Notes: generated by a model from the sequence alone, not told the origin. DNA of 10,811 nt from an uncultured Clostridium sp. (GCA_900556135.1 USNR01000039.1:1-10811); one strand, 5' to 3'. Positions 1 through 7,168 are shown, counted from the stretch's first letter. Program-made: numbers and translations.

Positions 1-1
1 A

Positions 2-1111
2 GAGTATGCGAAGGGAAAGACAAATGACCAAACAGATTTAAATTCAGCAGTGGATTATATAAACCAAATGACAAACGGAGGATCGGGTGGAGGTTCTGGA
101 ACGGGTTCATTGCCAAAAAAGGAAGATGGAAGCTCAACCCCATATTTGCCAAGTAGCGATTTTTCGCAGGTAAGTGGAACAAATTTGGATAACGGACTAG
201 TAATTGAAGATGGTAGTAGAAACCAATACGTGTGGATAGAAGTACCAAAAACAGCAGATGTATATGGAGCAGATAATTTAAATATAACAAACTTTACAGA
301 AGCAGAATTAAATACAATAAAAACAAAATTAATGAAATATGTAGAAGATTATGGTAATAGTAATTATTCAGATACATGGTATGACGGATGTGGAGTAACG
401 CATGCAAATTATACTACAATGTATAACAATATGTTAAAAAGCGTGTATCAAAACGGAGGTTTCTGGATAGGAAGATACGAAATTGGGATAGACGAAAATA
501 CAGTAAGAAGTTATGGTAGCGAGTATACTACATTACATCCAACAACAGGACAAACACCAGTAATAAAAGCAAATAAAGTGCCATATAACTGGATAAGATG
601 TAGCCAAGCAGAAAAGCTAGCAGAAACATTTGCACCAAGTGGATATACAAGTAGTTTAATGTTTGGATTGCAATGGAATTTAGTAATGAAATACCTAGAA
701 ACAAATAACGTAGCACAAGCACAAGCAGATTTAAAAACAGATAGTACAGATTGGGGAAATTACAATAATGCACGCTTTACAGTAACAAATACAAACGCCA
801 AGTACTCAGAAGATAACGGAGCAAACTGGGAACCTATCACAGCAGCAGGATATACAAAAGATTCAAGTAAATCAAGATTATTAACAACCGGAGCAAATGA
901 AACAAGAAATAGTAAAATGAACATATGCGACCTTGCCGGTAACGTGTGGGAGTGGACTCTAGAGCAGTTTACTTCCGATTCCAGCTCTCCTTGTACCGTA
1001 CGTGGAGGCAGTTACACCTGCTATGGCTCTAACGATCCAGCATCTCGCCGCGACAACTACCCTACGACCAACAGCATCATCTCCATTGGGGCACGTGTCT
1101 CACTTTACTAA
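2..1111 (+). CDS. DGR-type variable target protein, FGE-sulfatase / C-type-lectin-like fold (5' end outside window)
   Basis: The frame is open to the left edge (369 codons visible). The GTG at 50 is therefore only the first start-like codon inside the window, not the real start. After about 25 residues there is a Gly/Ser-rich linker (77-109), then motifs of the formylglycine-generating-enzyme fold: YVWIEVPKT (227-253), GGFWIGRYE (455-481), DLAGNVWEWT (929-958), RGGSY (1001-1015) and the terminus GARVSLY (1088-1108). This fold is the commonest scaffold for DGR targets. The usual role of such proteins is surface display or ligand binding; I see no evidence of sulfatase-activating catalysis. Codons before ~925 are A/T-ending and A-rich, whereas the last ~60 codons are markedly GC-richer. 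Related gut Clostridia proteins often begin with a prepilin-like membrane leader, but that part is outside the window, so surface location is inference. Fold and DGR-target identity are well supported; ligand and function are unknown. Confidence 0.85.
   Translation, partial: EYAKGKTNDQTDLNSAVDYINQMTNGGSGGGSGTGSLPKKEDGSSTPYLPSSDFSQVSGTNLDNGLVIEDGSRNQYVWIEVPKTADVYGADNLNITNFTEAELNTIKTKLMKYVEDYGNSNYSDTWYDGCGVTHANYTTMYNNMLKSVYQNGGFWIGRYEIGIDENTVRSYGSEYTTLHPTTGQTPVIKANKVPYNWIRCSQAEKLAETFAPSGYTSSLMFGLQWNLVMKYLETNNVAQAQADLKTDSTDWGNYNNARFTVTNTNAKYSEDNGANWEPITAAGYTKDSSKSRLLTTGANETRNSKMNICDLAGNVWEWTLEQFTSDSSSPCTVRGGSYTCYGSNDPASRRDNYPTTNSIISIGARVSLY
926..1111 (+). other. Putative DGR variable region (VR)
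   Basis: This segment covers the CDLAGNVWEWT core to the stop codon. In contrast to the AT-rich body of the gene, it carries many NNC codons at positions that are AAC or AAT in typical DGR templates: TCC, AGC, TAC, ACC, TGC, CGC, CGC, GAC, AAC, TAC, AAC, AGC, ATC, ATC, TCC between 974 and 1084. Random substitution of template adenines in AAC codons gives exactly this pattern of diverse first and second bases with a fixed C in the third. Framework codons around it (RGG at 1001-1009, GSN and PAS near 1025-1045, IGARVSLY at the end) match the invariant parts of such regions. The left boundary is estimated from the composition change. The template repeat and the reverse transcriptase are not in the window, so they must be elsewhere in the genome or lost. 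Confidence 0.75.
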
Positions 1112-1322
1112 GGTAGACCTGGATCCTGGATGCGATAAACCAGAGATTATCAGGAACTTAAACCCATAGTAGAGACTATGGAAAAAGAAAAAGACACTCT
1201 TGGAATAGGGGAAAAACTAAAATTATAGAGAAGGTAGGAATACGGGTTGAACCTGAGCGTGAAAGCCTTTAATAGCGAATGAAATACGCTATGATGGCAA
1301 AAGATATAGTAAAAAAAGTACT
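1112..1322 (+). other. Hairpin-rich non-coding segment downstream of the variable region
   Basis: All three forward frames are closed by early stops, so this is not coding. It is less AT-rich than the following intergenic DNA and holds several perfect inverted repeats: GATAA (1134-1138) with TTATC (1147-1151); CCATAG (1164-1169) with CTATGG (1176-1181), loop of six; and ATAGCG (1272-1277) with CGCTAT (1287-1292), loop of nine. It lies between the target-gene stop codon and a strong terminator, so it would be transcribed as a long structured 3' UTR or a small RNA. In characterised DGRs, a hairpin just after the variable region promotes homing, and the RNA after the template repeat is structured; this segment could be related to either. 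I do not recognise it as a known RNA family. Confidence 0.4.
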
Positions 1323-1366
1323 AACAGTGTAATTCAAAGATTTTTTGAATTACACTGTTATTTCTT
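1322..1366 (+). terminator. Rho-independent terminator of the variable-protein transcript
   Basis: There is a perfect 17-bp stem, TAACAGTGTAATTCAAA (1322-1338) with its reverse complement at 1344-1360, and a 5-nt loop. It is followed by TTTCTT, which is a weak U-tract, but the stem is unusually long. An A-run upstream (1312-1318) could provide a T-run on the opposite strand. Confidence 0.75.
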
Positions 1367-1580
1367 ATGAAATGGAAGAATTAAAAGGCTGATTTTTTTT
1401 ATAGTAAATATAAAAAGGGCGATTTTGTGATGATAGAAGGATGTTTAGAAAATGATGTGGTGGTGGTTAAATAATATTTAAAGAATAGTAAATTGAAAAA
1501 GTTATAAATTGTTGCTTTTAATTATTTAAGACATTATCACAAATGAATTATAAAAAATACTCAATATTGAACCAAAACTC
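1367..1580. other. Intergenic region with no recognised gene
   Basis: This is very AT-rich sequence between the terminator at 1322-1366 and the tmRNA promoter. I see no convincing reading frame; the longest start-to-stop run noticed is about 14 codons at 1430-1474. Nothing else is recognised here. Confidence 0.5.
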
Positions 1581-1609
1581 TTGAGAAGTATAGTAAGTTG
1601 TAGTATAAT
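1581..1609 (+). promoter_or_regulatory. Sigma-A-type promoter of tmRNA
   Basis: The -35 box TTGAGA (1581-1586) and a perfect -10 box TATAAT (1604-1609) are separated by 17 bp. The expected start is near 1616, a few bases before the mature tmRNA 5' end at 1623, so only a short leader would need removal by RNase P. Confidence 0.8.
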
Positions 1610-1622
1610 AATAAATGTACAT

Positions 1623-1983
1623 GGGGATGTATTTGGCTTTCGACAGTGTTTTAGAAGTATGTGTAGCGAGTAGTGGATGGCTGCTTTGGCCACTATAAAA
1701 AAGCAGAATTAAAAATAAACGCTGATAATAATCAAGAATTAGCATACGCTGCCTAAGAATAGGCTGCCGTCTTTTTAAGGAGGTCTACGGCTTTAAATAA
1801 GGCGTCAAATTTGTAGGAAACAAAGCTATCTTTGCTATGAAGATAGTGGGTAAATAATAGCTACTTTATGTTTATGTTTGTTTGTTAATGTATGCGTAAG
1901 GGAAATTTAATAACAAACTGCACTCGGAGAAATATATATGGAAAGAATACTGGACAGGGGTTCGACTCCCCTCATCTCCACCA
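1623..1983 (+). ncRNA. ssrA: tmRNA (transfer-messenger RNA)
   Basis: tmRNA acts with SmpB to free ribosomes stalled on broken mRNAs and to tag the unfinished protein for proteolysis. The 5' end GGGGATG (1623-1629) pairs with CATCTCC (1973-1979) to form the alanine-tRNA-like acceptor stem, followed by A and an encoded CCA (1980-1983). The T-arm is visible as the GGGGTTCGACTCCCC hairpin near 1957-1971, and the 5' side carries the family-typical GGCTTTCGACAG. Length is 361 nt, normal for a one-piece tmRNA. A short tag reading frame lies at 1718-1756, and pseudoknot-forming G/C-richer segments follow it. The gene is intact and has its own promoter and terminator. Confidence 0.95.
1718..1756 (+). 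other. tmRNA proteolysis-tag reading frame
   Basis: The frame reads AAC GCT GAT AAT AAT CAA GAA TTA GCA TAC GCT GCC TAA, encoding NADNNQELAYAA, or ADNNQELAYAA if the resume codon is the GCT at 1721. The -AYAA end, rather than the more common -ALAA, still presents the hydrophobic/Ala-Ala degron read by ClpXP-type proteases. The exact resume codon is inferred and not fixed by the sequence. Confidence 0.75.
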
Positions 1984-1986
1984 TTG

Positions 1987-2026
1987 ATGTATCTGTTCGA
2001 ACTAATAGAACAGATACATTTTTTAT
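1987..2026 (+). terminator. Rho-independent terminator of tmRNA
   Basis: A perfect 12-bp stem ATGTATCTGTTC (1987-1998) pairs with GAACAGATACAT (2008-2019) around a 9-nt loop. It is followed by a T-run, and begins four bases after the encoded CCA. Confidence 0.9.
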
Positions 2027-2190
2027 ATATTAGGAAAGTTATGCAACTTTTCCTAATATATAAAACTATACTGCACAGAAAATTTATTACATAAATTTTC
2101 GCGAACGAACAAATTTACTGAAAATTTCAATTTTATAGAGTGTGATAAAAAGTAGAGTTAAGACTGAAAATTGAAAATTTTCAGATTTGT
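2022..2190 (+). repeat. Dispersed structured intergenic repeat, copy A
   Basis: This ~169-bp segment aligns almost end to end with 9933-10098 in the same orientation (roughly 80-85% identical by eye). It contains three stem-loops. The first is TATTAGGAAAGTT with AACTTTTCCTAATA (around 2027-2057, one bulge). The second is GAAAATTTAT with ATAAATTTTC, a perfect 10 bp around a TAC loop (2078-2100). The third is a long-range pair CTGAAAATTTCAATTTT (2118-2134) with AAAATTGAAAATTTTCAG (about 2167-2184, one bulge). It starts inside the T-tract of the tmRNA terminator. No open reading frame, clear terminal inverted repeats or target-site duplication is visible. Confidence 0.8.
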
Positions 2191-2281
2191 TCTATGTAAG
2201 TCTTTAGCATCCGATCTTTTGATTAATAATATGTTACTTATCATAAACAAGGATAAAATAAAAATTAATAAAGAGAAAGTG
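2191..2281. other. Unrecognised spacer between repeat A and the transketolase promoter
   Basis: This AT-rich sequence shows no reading frame, strong hairpin or known regulatory motif. Confidence 0.4.
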
Positions 2282-2310
2282 TTTACAAAAAAAAACAACA
2301 TTGATATAAT
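2282..2310 (+). promoter_or_regulatory. Sigma-A-type promoter of the transketolase operon
   Basis: The -35 box TTTACA (2282-2287) and a perfect -10 box TATAAT (2305-2310) are separated by 17 bp. Transcription is expected to begin near 2317, leaving a 5' UTR of only about 15-30 nt and so no room for a riboswitch. Confidence 0.8.
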
Positions 2311-2331
2311 AACATTGAACTTTTAAAGAAA

Positions 2332-3210
2332 GTGAGTGTGATTTGTTTGAAGATTAATGAGATTGAGGAACTTGAAAAGATTGCAACTGAAATTAGAAAA
2401 GATATTATCGAAGAAGTGTATAGTGCACAATCGGGACATCCAGGAGGAGCGTTATCAATAGCAGATATTTTAACGGTTTTATATTTTAATCAGATGAATA
2501 TAAATCCAGATGAGCCAAATTCAAATTTGAGAGACAGGCTAGTTTTATCTAAAGGGCATGCTTCTGCTGCTTTGTATGGAGCTCTTGCCGAAAGAGGATT
2601 TTTTAATAAAGAAGAACTTAAAACATTTAGAAAGTTAGGAAGCAGATTACAAGGACATCCAGATATGAAAAAATTACCTGGTGTTGATATGACATCTGGA
2701 TCGTTAGGTCAAGGATTATCTATTGCCAATGGTATGGCAATAGCTTCTAAAATGAATGGCTTAGGTTGCAGGATTTATTGCATATTAGGAGATGGCGAAA
2801 TAGAAGAGGGGCAGATTTGGGAAGCTGCAATGACATCTAATAAATATGAGTTAGACAATTTATGTGTTGTTTTGGATAGTAATGGATTGCAAATTGATGG
2901 AAGTGTTTCTGATGTTAAGGCATTAGATTGTTTAGATGGCAAATGGATGTCTTTTGGATTTAATGTGATTTATGCAAGAGGAAATGATATTGAAAGTTTA
3001 ATAGAGTGCTTTGAAAAAGCAAGGCAGACCAAAGGCAAACCAAGTATTATAATTGCAAGGACAACAAAAGGAAAAGGTGTTTCGTTTATGGAGAACAAAG
3101 CAGGATGGCATGGAAAAGCTCCAAATGAAGAAGAATATAATATGGCAATTAAACAATTAGAAAGTGGTTTTAAAGTAATACCTGGAAAGGAGGATACTAT
3201 ATGGTTTTAG
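2332..3210 (+). CDS. Transketolase, N-terminal subunit
   Basis: This is the thiamine-diphosphate-binding half of a split transketolase, which moves two-carbon ketol units between sugar phosphates in the non-oxidative pentose phosphate pathway. It has 292 residues, normal for the separate N-terminal subunit. Visible motifs are SGHPGG (His36), SKGHAS, QGHPD, GSLGQGLS, and the cofactor/metal motif beginning GDGE (153-156) and ending at Asn184 in LDSNGLQIDG. All are intact. There is no ATG at the expected position. GTG at 2332 gives the longest form, but TTG at 2347 would give a start at KINEIEEL, closer to usual family N-termini; AGAAAGTGAG upstream is a plausible but weak ribosome site for either. 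It overlaps the C-subunit gene by 10 bases, so the two are translationally coupled and presumably made in equal amounts. Confidence 0.93.
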   Translation: MSVICLKINEIEELEKIATEIRKDIIEEVYSAQSGHPGGALSIADILTVLYFNQMNINPDEPNSNLRDRLVLSKGHASAALYGALAERGFFNKEELKTFRKLGSRLQGHPDMKKLPGVDMTSGSLGQGLSIANGMAIASKMNGLGCRIYCILGDGEIEEGQIWEAAMTSNKYELDNLCVVLDSNGLQIDGSVSDVKALDCLDGKWMSFGFNVIYARGNDIESLIECFEKARQTKGKPSIIIARTTKGKGVSFMENKAGWHGKAPNEEEYNMAIKQLESGFKVIPGKEDTIWF

Positions 3211-4130
3211 ATAAAAAAATAGCTACTAGGCAAAGTTATGGTGAAGCGTTAGCTGAACTGGGTAAAGAAAATAAAGATGTGGTTGTGCTGGATGCAGATT
3301 TATCAACTGCTACTAAAACTAATATATTTGCGAAAGAATTTACAGACAGATTTTTTGATGTTGGAATAGCAGAGCAAGATTTAATAGGAACAGCTGTTGG
3401 TCTTTCAACATTTGGCAAGATTCCATATGCTAGTACATTTGCTGTGTTTGCAGCCTGTAGAGCATATGACCAAATTCGTGCAAGTGTGTGTTATCCAAAA
3501 TCTAATGTTAAAATTTGCGCAACACATGCAGGAGTTACTGTAGGAGAAGATGGGGCAACTCATCAGATGGTAGAAGATATTAGTCTTATGAGAACATTGC
3601 CTAATATGACAGTTATTTGTACTTCTGATGATATGCAAACAAAATGGGCTGTTAAAGAAATATCAAAAATAAATGGACCTGTTTATTTAAGACTATGCAG
3701 ATTAGCTACTCCTGTAATATATAATGAAGAAGATTGCGAGAAATTTGAGATTGGAAAGGCTATTCAGATTGGAGAAGGAACAGATGCTAGTATAATAGCA
3801 ACAGGAGTGACTGTATCTGAAGCTATAAAAGCACAAGAAGAACTTGAGTCAAAGGGAATACATGTACGTGTTATAGATGTTCATACAATAAAACCTATAG
3901 ATAAAGAAATGATAGTTAAATGTGCAAAAGAAACGAAGAGAATAATTACAATAGAAGATCATAGCATTATAGGAGGACTTGGAAGTGCTGTATGTGAAGT
4001 ACTTTCGGAGGAGTATCCAACTAAAGTTGAAAGAATGGGAATAAAGGATACATTTGGAACTTCTGGAAGAGCAGAAGAATTATTAAAGTATTTTGGGATA
4101 GATTCAAAAGCGATTATACAAAATTTTTAG
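3201..4130 (+). CDS. Transketolase, C-terminal subunit
   Basis: This is the pyrimidine-binding and C-terminal domain half (309 residues, usual size) that pairs with the preceding subunit to build the active site. The conserved VGIAEQDLIGTAVGL segment is present; Glu58 in GIAEQ is the family's catalytic glutamate that activates thiamine diphosphate. STFAVFAACRAYDQIR and HAGVTVGEDGATHQ follow, and the C-terminal domain ends with EDHSIIGGLGSAV and a typical short tail. The ATG at 3201 is preceded by an excellent AAAGGAGG at 3186-3193, embedded in the end of the upstream gene. The neat overlap and the strong ribosome site show a natural split gene rather than a frameshifted fusion. Confidence 0.94.
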   Translation: MVLDKKIATRQSYGEALAELGKENKDVVVLDADLSTATKTNIFAKEFTDRFFDVGIAEQDLIGTAVGLSTFGKIPYASTFAVFAACRAYDQIRASVCYPKSNVKICATHAGVTVGEDGATHQMVEDISLMRTLPNMTVICTSDDMQTKWAVKEISKINGPVYLRLCRLATPVIYNEEDCEKFEIGKAIQIGEGTDASIIATGVTVSEAIKAQEELESKGIHVRVIDVHTIKPIDKEMIVKCAKETKRIITIEDHSIIGGLGSAVCEVLSEEYPTKVERMGIKDTFGTSGRAEELLKYFGIDSKAIIQNF

Positions 4131-4179
4131 ATTGTGAATTTTTTGTGAATTTTTAAAAAGTGAGAATAATGGAGAAATG

Positions 4180-4223
4180 TAGCGTTTTTAGTATTTAAAG
4201 AGCTGAAAACGCTATTTTTTTTT
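4180..4223 (+). terminator. Rho-independent terminator of the transketolase operon
   Basis: TAGCGTTTTTAG (4180-4191) pairs with CTGAAAACGCTA (4203-4214), with one T-G wobble, and is followed by nine T residues (4215-4223). Confidence 0.9.
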
Positions 4224-4253
4224 GAAAAATGCTATTGCAATTAATTGATTTTA

Positions 4254-4282
4254 TTGTTATGATATAGAAGAATTAGTATAAT
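4254..4282 (+). promoter_or_regulatory. Sigma-A-type promoter of the ftsEX cluster
   Basis: TTGTTA (4254-4259) and TATAAT (4277-4282) are separated by 17 bp. The expected start is near 4289, about 35 nt before the ftsE start codon. Confidence 0.7.
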
Positions 4283-4322
4283 GAAAAGTATATTTATTAA
4301 CTTGAAAGGAAAGTAATTTGAA

Positions 4323-5006
4323 ATGATAGAATTTAGAAATGTTTCTAAGAAATACGATACAGGAACAGAAGCTGTGCATAATGCAAGTTTTAAAATAGAA
4401 AAAGGGGATTTTGCATTTTTGGTAGGTAGTTCTGGCTCTGGAAAATCTACATTGATAAAATTAATATTAAAAGAAGAAGAACCAACATCAGGAAGTATTA
4501 TTATAAATGGAAAAGATACAACTTTTTTGAAACCAAAAAGAGTACCATATTTACGTAGAAGCATGGGAGTTGTGTTTCAGGATTTTAGATTGTTGCCAGA
4601 TAAAACAGTATATGAAAATGTAGCTTTTGCAATGTATATAGTAAATGCAACACCAAAACACATTAGGAGACAAGTTCCAATGGTATTATCTATGGTTGGA
4701 CTTTCTGATAAAGCAAAAGTTTATCCAAACGAATTGTCTGGAGGAGAACAACAAAGAGTAGCTTTGGCAAGAGCTTTGGTTAATAATCCATCAATGCTTA
4801 TTGCAGACGAACCAACAGGAAACTTGGATCCAGAAACAGCTTGGGACATAATGAATCTATTAAATGAAATTAATTTAAGAGGAACAACATTAGTTGTGGC
4901 AACACATGCTAAAGACATAGTTGATAGAATGAACAAAAGGGTAATTCGTATTGATAATGGAATTATAGTAAGTGATAAAAAAGGTGGGTATGACAGTGAA
5001 GCATAA
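4323..5006 (+). CDS. ftsE: Cell division ATP-binding protein FtsE
   Basis: FtsE is the cytoplasmic ATPase of the FtsEX complex, an ABC-type mechanotransmission system that activates cell-wall hydrolases at the septum or sidewall rather than transporting a substrate. It has 227 residues, standard for FtsE. Visible motifs are Walker A GSSGSGKST (35-43), the FtsE-typical VVFQDFRLLPDKTVYENVAF segment containing the Q-loop (about 80-100), signature LSGGEQQR (138-145), Walker B LIADEP (159-164) and switch His195 in ATHAKD. All catalytic residues are intact. AAAGGAAAG stands about 9 bases before the ATG. The gene overlaps ftsX by about 17 bases, indicating coupled translation. Confidence 0.95.
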   Translation: MIEFRNVSKKYDTGTEAVHNASFKIEKGDFAFLVGSSGSGKSTLIKLILKEEEPTSGSIIINGKDTTFLKPKRVPYLRRSMGVVFQDFRLLPDKTVYENVAFAMYIVNATPKHIRRQVPMVLSMVGLSDKAKVYPNELSGGEQQRVALARALVNNPSMLIADEPTGNLDPETAWDIMNLLNEINLRGTTLVVATHAKDIVDRMNKRVIRIDNGIIVSDKKGGYDSEA

Positions 5007-5898
5007 TGTTTTAGGATATTTATTAGGTGAAGGTTTTAGAAATGTATTTAATAATAAAAAATCATCTGGTGCATCATTAGCAATTATGTGTGCAACTATG
5101 TTGATTTTTGGAGTGTTCTTTTTAATAGTAGAAAATATAAATAATATGGTAACCACATTAGAAGAACAACAAGGAATGCAGGTTTTTATTAAAGAGGATG
5201 CAACAGAGGCTCAAATAGAACAAATTGGAGAACAAATAAAAGCTTTAGATGGAGTAAATACAGTTACATATGTTTCTAAGGAAGATGCTTTAAATAGCAT
5301 GAAAGAAAAACTAAAAGATAAACAGAGTTTATTATCTGGATGGGACGAAGATAATCCATTTAGAGCATCATATGTTGTAACTCTAACAGATTTAAAATTA
5401 AGTGGTGATATTCAATCAGAAATATATAATACAATAGATAACATCTACAATATAGAGAGTAGAGACGATACAATAAATGCACTTGTGTCTATTGCAAATG
5501 GTGTTAGAATTGTATCAGCAACAATATTAATTTTATTAATTCTAATTTCTATATTTATTATAGCTAATACAATAAAACTAACTGTTCATGCAAGAAGAAA
5601 AGAAATATCAATAATGAAATATGTTGGGGCTACAGATGGTTTTATAAGATGGCCATTTGTTATTGAAGGTATTTTAATAGGTATTATGGCAGCGTTGTTA
5701 TCAATAGCTTTGCTAGCACTTATATATGCGTTGATATCTAATTCACTAACTAATTCAGACATTATGCAGAAAATAGGAGTAAATCTGTTGTCTTTCAACA
5801 ATATGTTAAATCTACTAATTGTAGTATATTTAATATTAGGAATTGGAATAGGAACATTAGGAAGTAGCATTTCAATGAGAAAGTATTTGAAAGTTTAG
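4990..5898 (+). CDS. ftsX: Cell division protein FtsX
   Basis: FtsX is the membrane partner of FtsE. The topology is the FtsX pattern: a cytoplasmic N-terminus, one membrane segment (about residues 28-47), an extracellular domain (about 48-170), then three membrane segments (about 174-196, 220-250 and 270-292) and a short cytoplasmic end. The extracellular loop is the expected docking site for the coiled-coil hydrolases encoded next. The segment NAIKL-like IANTIKLTVHARRKEISIMKYVGAT after the second helix is characteristic of the family. Length is ~302 residues. The start is uncertain: ATG at 4990 is chosen, but AAGGTGG at 4981-4987 is better spaced for GTG at 4996; GTG at 4972 would lack a ribosome site. 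The differences affect only a few N-terminal residues. Confidence 0.93.
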   Translation: MTVKHNVLGYLLGEGFRNVFNNKKSSGASLAIMCATMLIFGVFFLIVENINNMVTTLEEQQGMQVFIKEDATEAQIEQIGEQIKALDGVNTVTYVSKEDALNSMKEKLKDKQSLLSGWDEDNPFRASYVVTLTDLKLSGDIQSEIYNTIDNIYNIESRDDTINALVSIANGVRIVSATILILLILISIFIIANTIKLTVHARRKEISIMKYVGATDGFIRWPFVIEGILIGIMAALLSIALLALIYALISNSLTNSDIMQKIGVNLLSFNNMLNLLIVVYLILGIGIGTLGSSISMRKYLKV

Positions 5899-5947
5899 AA
5901 TATGTAAAAAATAGATAAACTTATAAAAAAGAAAGAGAGGTATACTT

Positions 5948-7168
5948 ATGAAAAAACAAATATGTTTAAAGATACTATCAGTATTAGTGGTATTTGTGTT
6001 TTTTATAACATTATCATGTGATGTAATTGCTGCTAGTGAGGTGGATAAAAAAGAATTGCAAAATCAAATTGATAAAGCTAAGAGTGAGCTAAGTGATATT
6101 TCAGATAACAAAGATGATGCTGAATCTGAACTGGATAAAATAAATAATCAGGTTGAAGATATACAAAATGAGATTGCGTCATTAAAAACGCAAATATCAG
6201 ATTTAAATAGCCAAATAGAAGCAAAACAATCAGAAATTGCAGCTGAAGAAAAAGAGATAGAAGCAAAGAATGAGTTGTTGAAACAAAGAATGGTTGCATT
6301 ATATGAAGCGGGAGACACTTCATACTTAGATGTTTTATTCAATTCAGAGGATTTGATAGACTTTATTTCAGGTTATTCTGCAATACAAACAATATTGGAA
6401 GCAGATACAAAACTAATAAACGACTTGGAAACAAAGAAAGAGCAATTAGAGGCAGATCAAAAATCATTAGAAGAGAGCAAGCAAAAGGTAGAGGATTTAA
6501 AAAATACCCAAGAAATAAAAAATGCAACTTTAGTTAGCCTACAAGCAAGTAAACAAGCAGAGGTTGATAAATTATCAGCAGAAGAAAAAGAAAAACAATC
6601 AGAAATAGAAAAATATAATGCTGCAATGGTAAAAGTTAACCAAGAATTAGAAGAAGCCTATAAAAAAGCTCAAGAACAAATAAAAAATAATACAGGAAAT
6701 TCTGGAAATAGTTCAGGCGAAGATGGTTTACAATTTGATGGAAGCTTTATATGGCCATGTAACAATAAAACTGTAACATCTACAGTAAAAAGAAGATGGG
6801 GAAGATGGCATAAAGGAATTGATATAGCTGCAAGATATGAAAGTGTATATGCTTCAGCATCTGGTTATGCGTACAATGCTTATGACAAAAACGGATATGG
6901 TACATACATAATGGTATTCCATGGAAGCGGATATGTAAGTTTATACGGACATTTGTCATCTAGTCATGTATCTAATGGTCAATATGTAAAACAAGGACAA
7001 GTTATAGCAACATCAGGAAATTCAGGAGGAAGTACAGGAGCACATTTACATTTTGAATTAAGACAAGCCACATCTGTATCACAATTCTTTAGTAAATCAC
7101 CATTAAATCCGTTAGAGTATTTACCAGGAGGATATACGTTAGCAGCTGGTGCGACTACTGAATCATAA
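5948..7168 (+). CDS. Secreted coiled-coil M23 peptidoglycan endopeptidase (EnvC/PcsB-like), first copy
   Basis: This is a predicted FtsEX-controlled cell-wall hydrolase. A signal peptide spans about residues 1-29 (Lys-rich start, hydrophobic core, cleavage near VIAA-SEV). A long Glu/Lys/Gln-rich coiled coil with a PcsB-type inner segment follows; RMVALYEAGDTSYLDVLF (about 116-133) is the conserved core. A Gly/Ser/Asn linker (about 245-260) leads to an M23/LytM domain. Zinc ligands are all present: His288 and Asp292 (HKGID) and His368 in HLH (366-368). His335 (YGH) and His366 complete the active site, so the protein should be an active metallopeptidase, unlike the degenerate LytM domain of E. 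coli EnvC. GAGAGG lies shortly before the ATG. It is the second gene after ftsE and shares the order found in many Bacillota. Its paralogue follows directly. Confidence 0.9.
   Translation: MKKQICLKILSVLVVFVFFITLSCDVIAASEVDKKELQNQIDKAKSELSDISDNKDDAESELDKINNQVEDIQNEIASLKTQISDLNSQIEAKQSEIAAEEKEIEAKNELLKQRMVALYEAGDTSYLDVLFNSEDLIDFISGYSAIQTILEADTKLINDLETKKEQLEADQKSLEESKQKVEDLKNTQEIKNATLVSLQASKQAEVDKLSAEEKEKQSEIEKYNAAMVKVNQELEEAYKKAQEQIKNNTGNSGNSSGEDGLQFDGSFIWPCNNKTVTSTVKRRWGRWHKGIDIAARYESVYASASGYAYNAYDKNGYGTYIMVFHGSGYVSLYGHLSSSHVSNGQYVKQGQVIATSGNSGGSTGAHLHFELRQATSVSQFFSKSPLNPLEYLPGGYTLAAGATTES

Noticed and set aside
1112..1322. Group II intron or known riboswitch fragment
   Set aside because: Short phrases such as GTGAAAGCC look intron-like, but there is no domain V hairpin, no intron boundary and no recognised aptamer core.
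1112..1322. Template repeat (TR) of the DGR
   Set aside because: The sequence does not align with the variable region at 926-1111 even when adenines are allowed to vary.
1430..1474. Small open reading frame (14 codons, ATG to TAA)
   Set aside because: It has no ribosome site, is valine-repetitive and very short; it is expected by chance in this AT-rich stretch.
2022..2190. Classical MITE
   Set aside because: No matching terminal inverted repeats at the element ends and no target-site duplication could be seen at either copy.
1623..2200. Genomic island or prophage integrated at the 3' end of tmRNA
   Set aside because: tmRNA ends are common integration sites, but there is no integrase and no duplicated 3' end of the tmRNA in the window.
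2332..4130. Frameshifted single transketolase gene
   Set aside because: Each part has the usual subunit length, and the second has its own strong ribosome site and ATG. Split transketolases are normal in Clostridia and many other bacteria.
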